DNA from: CAYULW01 sp964445815
GTDB lineage: Bacteria; Bacteroidota; Bacteroidia; Flavobacteriales_E; Vicingaceae
DNA length: 64,000 bases
Assembly (NCBI GenBank): GCA_964445815.1
Contig: CAYULW010000003.1
Location: forward strand, 62,001 to 126,000
Reading direction: 5' to 3'
Part shown: piece by piece, positions 56,656-64,000 of the stretch
Position numbering within the stretch: position 1 is the stretch's first letter
How the letters are laid out: every line of letters starts with the position of its first letter
Notes under the pieces: generated by a model
The model's input: the letters and a program-made list of their open reading frames with translations, nothing else
Told to the model about the DNA's origin: nothing
The model's database searches: none
Made by a program: the position numbers and the translations under genes

Positions 56656-57677
56656 AGTAATTCTTCTTTTTTAATAATGCCTTTATCCAATAGATCTCTC
56701 AATACCAATTCGGTCATATCGCTTTGAAATGCAAATTCATATCGGATATCAGAAACATAAGCTTTCAGACGCATTTTTAGATAAGATCTTTTTTCTTTCA
56801 CCTCATTGATAAATAGAACACTAATGGGTTTGTTAAGATAAATATAACGGGACACTTGTGCAGCCTCTTTTGCAATTTGTCTTACCTTGTCTGTATCAAC
56901 ATCTATAGGTAAATAAATTTCAGCAACTACCTGACAATTGGCTTCACCTGCATTGGAGTTTGAAACGGCCGTGTTGACGACTTCTGCATTAGGTACTGAA
57001 ACCAGAGAGTCGTCTTTGGTAACAATTCGGGTTGACCTAAGACCTATCTCTTTCACTTCGCCGTAATAATTGCCCACTTCTATCTTATCTCCAACCTGAA
57101 ACGGACGGTCAAAGAGAATCATGATTCCTCCGAAAATATTTTTTAAAATGTCTTGTGCAGCAAAACCGACCGCTAAACCAATGGAGGCAAGTGCGGCAAC
57201 GACTGTAGATAGAGGCGGACTAAATATTCCTTGCACGATAATGAAAATGACCAATATCCACCCGAGTATGCGCACAATGGGGGAAATGCTTTTTAAGGTA
57301 ATGCGATGTCGGGTACTCTTCTCTGCAAAGCGTTCAATCACTAATACGATTAGTCGAATAAGGAAGTAAGCGATAATACAAATGATAATTGACCAAAATA
57401 TTTTGCCACCAGAAATCAGTTCTCCGATCTTTGGAGGTCCGGATTGATCTTCTGCCTTATCTTCACTGTTTGCTTCGACCCTTGATTCTATAGTGTCGGG
57501 GATAAAAACAGTATCTTTTGAAAGTATGGTATCGACAACGTGATGTGTATCAATGACTGTCACTACCTGAGTATCATAGACATTTACCTTGAGCCGTGTC
57601 AGAGAATCCACATTGCTCTCCTGAGCGATGCCTGACAGACCCGTCATGATGAACAGAATGTAAATGATTTTTTTCAT
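56652..57677 (-). CDS. MscS-type mechanosensitive channel (1)
   Basis: This 341-residue protein has a signal peptide (KKIIYILFIMTGLSGIAQ), a periplasmic linker of about 75 residues rich in D, T and V, and then the MscS core with helices around 95-180. The pore helix is GLAVGFAAQDILKNIFGGIMI and the beta-domain entrance is DRPFQVGDKIEVGNYYGEV. Channels of this type open under membrane tension and release solutes. Its ATG overlaps the stop of the P-loop gene as TAATG. Confidence 0.93.
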   Translation of the reverse strand: MKKIIYILFIMTGLSGIAQESNVDSLTRLKVNVYDTQVVTVIDTHHVVDTILSKDTVFIPDTIESRVEANSEDKAEDQSGPPKIGELISGGKIFWSIIICIIAYFLIRLIVLVIERFAEKSTRHRITLKSISPIVRILGWILVIFIIVQGIFSPPLSTVVAALASIGLAVGFAAQDILKNIFGGIMILFDRPFQVGDKIEVGNYYGEVKEIGLRSTRIVTKDDSLVSVPNAEVVNTAVSNSNAGEANCQVVAEIYLPIDVDTDKVRQIAKEAAQVSRYIYLNKPISVLFINEVKEKRSYLKMRLKAYVSDIRYEFAFQSDMTELVLRDLLDKGIIKKEELL

Positions 57678-60600
57678 TAGTGGATGATGTTTTTACTTTT
57701 TAAAGTATTCACAACTTGTCTGTAAAGTAACCTATTCAGATAATATCTTTCCTTGTTTTGTGTCAATAAAGCATGATCGACCAAAACCATAAGCATCCGC
57801 TTACTGGCTTTTTCAGATTGATGAAAGACAGCTGAATGTTCAGCTACGCTTAGGCTGTCATGTAAGAGTAAACTATGCAGTGTAAAAATGCTGTCATTAT
57901 TAAGTGTATTCAAGAATTCAAAATTAAAAGGCTGGTTGTGGGCAATAAAAATGATATTTTCTTTTACCTCATTTATTGATCTTAGCCAATACAGTAGAGC
58001 CAAACTGATGTTACTCTGTGCAAAGCGGTTCAGATGTTGAAAAAAACGCTGTTTTAATGCATTTTGCTTTTCTTCAGGGTTTAGGCCTTTTAGCTTTCTT
58101 TGCTCACTACTATTGAGGTGATCAGACATAAAATGGAGCTTATAACCACTTACCCGATGTCTTTTGACAATTAGGTTAATTATGTTTTCATGGCTAAGAG
58201 CTTTAAGTATGATATTATATCTGAAGTAACGCTCAATACTTATTGTCCGACTCAAATAGGAATATGTATAGCTTGTAATCTCAACTAGCCAGAATGTCTT
58301 TTCTGCAGTTGCAGAAATAAGTTCCATGAGTAAGTTAATGGCCTCAAATCCATTGATCTTTTTTAGGTAAAAGTGCTGCAGATCTTCTAGAATTATGATT
58401 TTACTTTTTCCACTATTGATCTCTTTCACAATAGAATCGAAAGAATCTATTGTCTCATTTTTTAAAATTTGCCTAAAAAATTGAATAAATTGATTCTCTG
58501 TATAGATACCTATATCTAGTTTGTGCCGATACATCTCAATACCTTGTACATTCTTTAAAAAGAGATTAACCAAACTACTGGCACCACTTCCTTTTTCTCC
58601 AGATAGTAAAGTAGCTGAATAGTTTCCTTTTTTCCAGTTATCAAAAGCTGCATTTAAAAGGTTTAATTCCTCACTTCGTCCTTCAAAGAAGAGATCGTCT
58701 TCTAGTGCTTTGATCTGGTAAAGCCTTTTATATACGTAGGGCAGGGCGGCAATGGCTTTATCTGTTTTACTTAAATATTCTGATAACTCTGCTGTCAATG
58801 CCAGTTCTTCTTCCTTTAGACCTACTTTTTGCAAACCTTTTTCAAACCACTTTACCCCAATATTGGCTTCTTTAGTGATAAAACGATAAGCAATTGGAAT
58901 AAAGCTTTTGATGTTTTTCAATATCTTTCTTCTGTATTCTAAAGTTTGCTCTAAAGTCTTTGCTTTGGCAATTTTTAGACGAATCTGAGTGATGTTTTCA
59001 TTAATGGTTAGACTAACAATGGCTTTATTAAACTCTTTGAGAATGAGATTGAGTTTTTGTTGAATGAGATGCTCAATTTTGAGGAGTTTAGCCTTACTTT
59101 CTTCTATTTTAGATAAAGAGCGATCCAAGCCTTCACAACACAGTTGTACAATTGCGTCAAACTCTTTTTTCTCTTCTAAAAAATTAAGGGCAGATTCAAG
59201 ATTATAATTGGTGATGCCACTTAAATCCTTTAAATCTCGTTGAACAGTTTCTATTTCTTTGATAACCTGTGATTGAAGTTCCCCAATTTGCTTTGACAGC
59301 TTGGGGTAAATATCAATCTCTACCAGCTCTTTTGGATTGAAGTGTGTCAATTCATTTTTGCCAAGTGGGGAGTCGTAATGGCTATTGGAGTAAATAATCC
59401 TTTTGGACTTCATACTATTGATAGACTCCTTTATTTTAACCTCTAGTCTATTAAGAAGCTCCGGGAGGTTTTGGTTGTATATGGCATCGATTGTTTTTGG
59501 AATAGATTCTTTCTCTAACTTTTTTACTAAAAGAGTCTTCTGTTTGTCGATGTTTTCTTCAAGTGCTTGTTCACTCGAAGAAGATATCCGTTGCTTAACG
59601 GATTCAATTTGTTGTTCTAGACTTCCTAAAACATCTGAAATGGTTGAATGAATTCTTGAATTACAGCTGTTTTGCACCAGAAATTGCTGCTTCAAACTTG
59701 TGTTTTTAATTTGGTAAAGTTCAATGTCAACCTGAAAATCATCAATCTGAGCAAAGAAGGTATTTCTCCAGCCATGGAAAATTCGATTGTAAGAATTGGA
59801 GAGCAGTAGTTTTTGTTGCTCGATGGTTTGTTCAGAAAATTCAGTTCGACTAAGTTCTAATGTATCTACTTTAGCTACGGCATTTTTAAACTGCTCAATC
59901 AAATGATCCAAGCTTTCAATGCTACTTTGTTCCCACAAATCCAACTTATCTTTTAGTGTTTGCTTAAGGCGCTTGATGTTTTCTTTTTCAGACAAGCCTT
60001 TAATTCTCATAACAAATTGACTGAGGTTAGGCTGCTCTTCGGCTAAGAAAGTTTGAAATTCTTTATCGATGTCTCTATCGATTCGGATGAGTAGGTTGAG
60101 TGCTTCGCACTTAAGACTTTGTAACTCTTCAAACAACTCTAAACCTTCTTTTGCAAACTGTTGCCTAAAATAAAAATGGGCAATAGATTGAAAAGGAACC
60201 TTTTGTTTCCAATAAGAGATGTTTTGCTTTTCAGTTCTAAATACATTGAGGCATTTCCTCGGCCAAGTGCTGATGCGAAAAAAAAGATATTTAAAGACTT
60301 TTAGAAATCGAATCTTTAAGGAGTCTGAGTCTAGAGAAATAAAACGTTCTTTTGATTGCTCAATTAGAATTTCCTTTGTTAAGCTGCTGAGGTATTTTTC
60401 TGATGAAACAATGAATTCTGAAAATTCTTCAGAATAAGGAATTTCCCTTCTTTGAGGAAATTCATGTTCCAATATCTCATAGAGAGAAGATTTTAGCCAG
60501 TCAGATTCATTGACGCTTTTGGAGATTAAGTTCTTGCCATCAATACGCTCCAGTCTTTGATAGTAAGAAAGAAACACTTTCTCTGTTTTATCCAAAAGGG

Positions 60601-60697
60601 CTTGCTGACGCGAAATTTCTGCGCGTAAACTATTGATGAAAGGAATTTGAAATGCGCTTTTTAAGGCCGCTCTATCTAAGTTCGGAATTTCTTGCAT
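57677..60697 (-). CDS. Large coiled-coil protein with degenerate P-loop ATPase domain
   Basis: This 1006-residue protein (ATG at 60697; an upstream TTG is less likely) has two halves. Residues ~1-620 are helical and charged, with long coiled-coil stretches such as IGELQSQVIKEIETVQRDL. Residues ~675-1000 look like an AAA/STAND-type domain: LFFEGRSEELNLLNAA opens it, LLSGEKGSGASSLVN is the P-loop (G700-S707) with alanine at 706 where Walker A needs lysine, and KIIILEDLQHFYL is Walker B (E771, D772). There is no membrane span or signal. I do not recognise the family. It heads the run into two MscS genes and CorA, so a role in envelope stress or osmotic control is a guess. Confidence 0.7.
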   Translation of the reverse strand: MQEIPNLDRAALKSAFQIPFINSLRAEISRQQALLDKTEKVFLSYYQRLERIDGKNLISKSVNESDWLKSSLYEILEHEFPQRREIPYSEEFSEFIVSSEKYLSSLTKEILIEQSKERFISLDSDSLKIRFLKVFKYLFFRISTWPRKCLNVFRTEKQNISYWKQKVPFQSIAHFYFRQQFAKEGLELFEELQSLKCEALNLLIRIDRDIDKEFQTFLAEEQPNLSQFVMRIKGLSEKENIKRLKQTLKDKLDLWEQSSIESLDHLIEQFKNAVAKVDTLELSRTEFSEQTIEQQKLLLSNSYNRIFHGWRNTFFAQIDDFQVDIELYQIKNTSLKQQFLVQNSCNSRIHSTISDVLGSLEQQIESVKQRISSSSEQALEENIDKQKTLLVKKLEKESIPKTIDAIYNQNLPELLNRLEVKIKESINSMKSKRIIYSNSHYDSPLGKNELTHFNPKELVEIDIYPKLSKQIGELQSQVIKEIETVQRDLKDLSGITNYNLESALNFLEEKKEFDAIVQLCCEGLDRSLSKIEESKAKLLKIEHLIQQKLNLILKEFNKAIVSLTINENITQIRLKIAKAKTLEQTLEYRRKILKNIKSFIPIAYRFITKEANIGVKWFEKGLQKVGLKEEELALTAELSEYLSKTDKAIAALPYVYKRLYQIKALEDDLFFEGRSEELNLLNAAFDNWKKGNYSATLLSGEKGSGASSLVNLFLKNVQGIEMYRHKLDIGIYTENQFIQFFRQILKNETIDSFDSIVKEINSGKSKIIILEDLQHFYLKKINGFEAINLLMELISATAEKTFWLVEITSYTYSYLSRTISIERYFRYNIILKALSHENIINLIVKRHRVSGYKLHFMSDHLNSSEQRKLKGLNPEEKQNALKQRFFQHLNRFAQSNISLALLYWLRSINEVKENIIFIAHNQPFNFEFLNTLNNDSIFTLHSLLLHDSLSVAEHSAVFHQSEKASKRMLMVLVDHALLTQNKERYYLNRLLYRQVVNTLKSKNIIH

Positions 60698-60739
60698 GCA
60701 AGCCAATTAATGCAAGAAAGGTAATTAAAAATTCAGACT

Positions 60740-62083
60740 TTAGAATAAGTCTATTCCGGTGTAATTGAAGGGTGTAATTTGCTTTAGTTCTTCTTTAATT
60801 TTTTTGTCAACCTGAAGCTGGTCGATAAAATTACCAATTGATTCTGCTGTTATTTTTTCATTTTTACGCGTCAGTTCCTTTAAAGCTTCATAAGGTTGGT
60901 CAAAGTTCTCTCGGCGTAGTACAGTTTGAATCGCTTCAGCTACTACCGCCCAATTGTTGTTAAGGTCCGCTTCAATTTTCTCTTTATTAATAAGCAATTT
61001 ACCAAAGCCTTTTAGCATTGACTTTACGGCCAAAATGCTATGAGCAACCGGAACACCAATATTTCGCATTACGGTAGAGTCGGTAAGATCTCGTTGTAAT
61101 CTGCTTATCGGTAATTTGCCTGATAAGTGCTCAAATAGCGCATTGGCAATGCCTAGATTGCCTTCTGCATTTTCAAAATCAATCGGATTGACTTTATGTG
61201 GCATAGCAGATGACCCCACTTCACCCTCTTTTATTCTTTGCTTAAAATAATCCATAGAAATATAGGTCCATAGATCACGGTTAAGATCAATCAAAATCGT
61301 ATTGATTCTTTTTAGAGTGTCAAAAAGTCGAGCCAGATTATCATAATGCTCAACCTGTGTTGTAATTTGCGAACGGTACAAACCTAAAGTGTCATTGACA
61401 AACTCATTGGCAAAGTCGACCCAATCGATATCGGGATAAGCCACATGATGAGCATTAAAGTTACCTGTAGCCCCACCGAATTTTGCAGAAAACGGAATGT
61501 CGATTAAAGCGTTATACTGTTCTTTTAATCGCTCGGCATAAACCAATATTTCTTTGCCGAGTCGGGTAGGAGATGCAGGTTGTCCATGCGTGCGAGCCAA
61601 CATCGGAATGTCTTTCCACTCCATGGCAAAGGCATTTAATTCACTGATTATCTCATTGATCTCAGGCTGATAAATTTCTTCAATGGCATCTCTAAGCGAC
61701 ATGGGTATTGCCGTGTTATTGATATCTTGAGAAGTTAGTCCAAAATGGATAAATTCCAGTTGTTTTTCAAAAGCACTGCCTTTAAGTTTCTCCTTGATAA
61801 AATACTCAACAGCTTTTACATCATGGTTAGTTGTCTTTTCAATTTCCTTGACCCGGTTGGCATCTTCATCCGAAAAATCAACATAGATTCTTCTTAAGAC
61901 AAAAAAATGATCATCATTAAGTTCTAAGCCAGGCAATGGTATTTTGCAGAGGGCGATAAAATATTCTATTTCTACCCTAACTCGATATCGAATTAAAGCA
62001 GCTTCCGAAAAGTAGGAGGATAGGGTTTCCACTTTTGAGTAATATCTTCCATCAATAGGAGAAATGGCATGTAAAGCACTCAT
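60740..62083 (-). CDS. purB: Adenylosuccinate lyase
   Basis: This 447-residue enzyme works twice in purine synthesis, splitting SAICAR and adenylosuccinate. The fumarase-superfamily signature GSSAMPHKVNPIDFENAEGN holds the catalytic serine of the flexible loop, THGQPASPTRLGKE holds a histidine of the active site and LTSQDINNTAIPM holds another. The start is ATG at 62083, overlapping the M3 peptidase stop by four bases (ATGA). It precedes the P-loop gene by 42 bases. Confidence 0.97.
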   Translation of the reverse strand: MSALHAISPIDGRYYSKVETLSSYFSEAALIRYRVRVEIEYFIALCKIPLPGLELNDDHFFVLRRIYVDFSDEDANRVKEIEKTTNHDVKAVEYFIKEKLKGSAFEKQLEFIHFGLTSQDINNTAIPMSLRDAIEEIYQPEINEIISELNAFAMEWKDIPMLARTHGQPASPTRLGKEILVYAERLKEQYNALIDIPFSAKFGGATGNFNAHHVAYPDIDWVDFANEFVNDTLGLYRSQITTQVEHYDNLARLFDTLKRINTILIDLNRDLWTYISMDYFKQRIKEGEVGSSAMPHKVNPIDFENAEGNLGIANALFEHLSGKLPISRLQRDLTDSTVMRNIGVPVAHSILAVKSMLKGFGKLLINKEKIEADLNNNWAVVAEAIQTVLRRENFDQPYEALKELTRKNEKITAESIGNFIDQLQVDKKIKEELKQITPFNYTGIDLF

Positions 62084-63798
62084 GAATTTAATGTTTTTTG
62101 AATTTCAGCATAAACGAAGTTCATCAATTCTTTGATGTAAGTTTCAGTAAAGTTGAATGAAATTCCTGCAGTAGCATAAACTTCTCCAATGGTTCTTGTA
62201 TAACCAAGTGATAAAGCCTTTTTGTACTGTTCTATTGTTGTCTTTGGATTTTCTTTATAATTTTTCCATAGGGCAATGGCACCAAGCTGAGCCATTCCGT
62301 ATTCTATGTAGTAAAACGGCACTTCAAACAAGTGTAGCTGTTTTTGCCAAAGGTTTCTTTTGCTGACTAACTCATCTTTCCAGTCAATTACATCTGAGCC
62401 GAATTGATCCATAAGACTTAACCAATAAGTCTCCCTATCTTCAATACTATGATCAGGGTTCAAGTAAATCCAATGTTGAAATTTGTCGATACATGCTACC
62501 CATGGCAGAGTAGAAATAACATCCAAGAGTTGATCTCTTTTGGCACGCTTCAAATCGTCTTCATTGTCAAAGAATACATCCCAATGATCCATGCTAATGA
62601 GTTCCATACCCATAGAGGCAAGTTCGGCAATTTCTGAAGTTAAGCTCTTGAACTCAACGAGTTCAAGAGGATGGCTCAGTACAGAATGGATGGCATGGCC
62701 ACCCTCGTGTACCATTGTGGTTACATCTCTAAAAGACCCCACGGCATTCATGTATATGAAAGGTAAGCCACTTTCATAAAGCGGATAGTTAAAACCGCCC
62801 GGTGCTTTGCCTTTTTTGGATTCCAAATCAAGGTGTTTTTTAGCCTTCATGTGGCTGAGACATTCCCCAAAGAAAGGATCAATTCGATTAAAACATTCAA
62901 TTGTTTTAGACAATAACTCTTCTCCGGTTTCAAAGGGTTTAAGCGGGGCTTCATTGTGTATATCTACGGCAGTGTCCCAAGGTTTCAGTTCAGTCAAACC
63001 AAGTTGCTTTTTTCTGTAATTGCTCAGTTGGTTCATTATAGGAACGACTTCTTTAGCAACTGCATTATGGATTTGGTAGCAATCATCAACTGTATAGTCA
63101 AATCTGCCCATTGCTTTGAACATATAGTCCCTATAATTGTCAAAGTCAGCGTTCTTCGCAACCTGAGTTCTAAGTTGAATCAGGTGGTTGTACAAATCAT
63201 TGAGTTCTTCAATAACAGCATTTCTTGCATCTTGAATAAGATGATAGACATTCTTACGAACTGACCTATCTGTATGCTTCAGAAATTTGCTAGCCTGCTG
63301 AAGAGTATATTCTTCACTTTTATACTCAATGTTTAGTCCGGCGGCTATTGTACCGAACTTCTGAGCATCTTCTTCCAATTGTGTTTGGAGAGGGATGTTC
63401 TTTTCTCTAAAGAGTTCAATCTGAGTTTTTATCGCTCTTAACATGACGGCGAAGTCTTCTCCTTTAAGTTGAGATGCAAATTCTGATCCAATCAGCTTCT
63501 TGTTCAGCCGATCTTCATAGGGTGCAATTTTTGGATTAATCTCTTGTACATAAAACTGAAAAGCTTTGGCATACTCCGCATCATTGGTATCAATGTTCAT
63601 TTTGATGTATCGCCAAGCAAAATCTTCAGACAGCACAGCTTCTAATTCGCTGCGATCTTTTAACCATTGCAACAACTCTGCCTTAGTGCCAAGTGTCCTA
63701 TTTTCTAATTCTTCAAGCTTATTTTTTATGGAAGCCCAATTGATTTCGAAGTCATTATCTACATAGCTTCTTTTTAAAGGCGGATGTATTTGGCTCAT
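62080..63798 (-). CDS. M3 family oligoendopeptidase
   Basis: This 572-residue metallopeptidase belongs to the M3 (PepF-like) family that cleaves short peptides in the cytosol. The zinc site is HEGGH (H364-H368) within TTMVHEGGHAIHSVL, with the third ligand in the downstream ELASMGMELISMDHW region. Q-rich helices make up the rest. The ATG at 63798 (MSQIHPPLKRSYV) is used; the frame is open further upstream but overlaps the previous gene. It is coupled to purB through a 4-base overlap. Confidence 0.93.
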   Translation of the reverse strand: MSQIHPPLKRSYVDNDFEINWASIKNKLEELENRTLGTKAELLQWLKDRSELEAVLSEDFAWRYIKMNIDTNDAEYAKAFQFYVQEINPKIAPYEDRLNKKLIGSEFASQLKGEDFAVMLRAIKTQIELFREKNIPLQTQLEEDAQKFGTIAAGLNIEYKSEEYTLQQASKFLKHTDRSVRKNVYHLIQDARNAVIEELNDLYNHLIQLRTQVAKNADFDNYRDYMFKAMGRFDYTVDDCYQIHNAVAKEVVPIMNQLSNYRKKQLGLTELKPWDTAVDIHNEAPLKPFETGEELLSKTIECFNRIDPFFGECLSHMKAKKHLDLESKKGKAPGGFNYPLYESGLPFIYMNAVGSFRDVTTMVHEGGHAIHSVLSHPLELVEFKSLTSEIAELASMGMELISMDHWDVFFDNEDDLKRAKRDQLLDVISTLPWVACIDKFQHWIYLNPDHSIEDRETYWLSLMDQFGSDVIDWKDELVSKRNLWQKQLHLFEVPFYYIEYGMAQLGAIALWKNYKENPKTTIEQYKKALSLGYTRTIGEVYATAGISFNFTETYIKELMNFVYAEIQKTLNS

Positions 63799-63802
63799 AA
63801 TT

Positions 63803-64000
63803 TTATTTTCCTCTTCCTGCCGACTTGGTAATTTTTGCACCTCCTTTAGCAGCACTTGGTTTTTGTTGTGCTACTTTTTTTGTCTGTGTTGTTTTCTTTT
63901 TAGCGGCTACTTTTTTATTGCTTTTAGCTTCTTCTTTCTCACCCTCGCCTTCTTCTTTCTCTTTTTCCAGTAAGCCTTTTTCAAGCAGCAAATTATACCA
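63803..64000 (-). CDS. C-terminal fragment of a protein with Lys/Ala-rich tail (runs off window)
   Basis: The last 65 codons of a gene reading in from beyond the window. The visible part begins WYNLLLEKGLLEKEKEEGEGE and continues into a low-complexity tail rich in K, A, T and Q (VAAKKKTTQTKKVAQQKPS, then AAKGGAKITKSAGRGK). Such tails are common on DNA- or RNA-binding proteins of Bacteroidota, but the body of the protein is missing. Its stop is four bases before the M3 peptidase ATG, so the two are probably in one operon. Confidence 0.55.
   Translation of the reverse strand, partial: WYNLLLEKGLLEKEKEEGEGEKEEAKSNKKVAAKKKTTQTKKVAQQKPSAAKGGAKITKSAGRGK

Noticed and set aside
1..64000. CRISPR arrays, insertion sequences, prophage or rRNA genes
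   Set aside because: Reading through the window I saw no regularly spaced repeats, transposase, integrase or phage structural genes, and no rRNA sequence.

Overview
The window reads as a chromosome segment of a Bacteroidota bacterium, most likely order Flavobacteriales; the family is not resolved. Several signs agree. Many genes are preceded by the Bacteroidota -7 box TAnnTTTG, and Shine-Dalgarno sites are rare. One protein ends in a type IX secretion sorting domain. Another carries a CarboxypepD_reg-like domain. DUF3108, DUF1015, GH3-family, bifunctional-nuclease-with-UVR and type B L31 genes are present, and the DNA is A+T-rich. There is no rRNA, CRISPR array, transposase, integrase or phage gene. 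One tRNA (Leu, anticodon TAG) is present.

Layout. 0-4.7 kb: a secreted-protein fragment, an S4 RNA-binding protein, a DUF3108 protein, a HEAT-like/DUF493 pair and a DUF1015-YggS-methyltransferase operon. 4.7-13.5 kb: an accessory block that appears to separate DUF1015 from serA-serC. It holds two paralogous papain-fold proteins (one without Cys and His), a CarboxypepD_reg/serine-hydrolase fusion, an ArsR-GNAT-YgjV-PNPOx operon, two isochorismatase-like hydrolases and a Crp/Fnr regulator. A 25-bp motif lies before three of its transcription units. 13.5-31.2 kb: core genes (serAC, L31, flavin reductase, tRNA-Leu, trigger factor, clpP-clpX, folA-thyA, a nucleoside transporter with a bifunctional nuclease, etfBA, pdhB), ending with a membrane pyrophosphatase fused to a YceI lipocalin domain. 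31.2-45.6 kb: deoxynucleoside kinase, GH3 protein, SppA, FolK, a TPR lipoprotein, rpsF-rpsR-rplI, a GT-C glycosyltransferase, an ABC permease and aconitase. 45.6-53.9 kb: an envelope operon (two OmpA-family proteins and a CAP-domain protein), an MFS transporter, L-2-hydroxyglutarate oxidase and a T9SS cargo. 53.9-64 kb: a long minus-strand run with overlapping or near-touching ends: M3 peptidase, purB, a coiled-coil P-loop protein lacking the Walker A lysine, two MscS channels and CorA.

How the genes fit together. Core metabolism (serine, folate/dTMP, TCA, pyruvate dehydrogenase, electron-transfer flavoprotein), proteostasis (Tig, ClpXP, SppA, M3) and translation (L31, S6, S18, L9, tRNA-Leu) sit beside envelope functions. 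The parts most likely to be new are the pyrophosphatase-YceI fusion, the enzyme/pseudoenzyme papain pair with a perfect palindrome in the second gene, the repeated operator-like element of the accessory block, and the ATPase-like/MscS/MscS/CorA operon. All functions are inferred by reading motifs; no database search was run.
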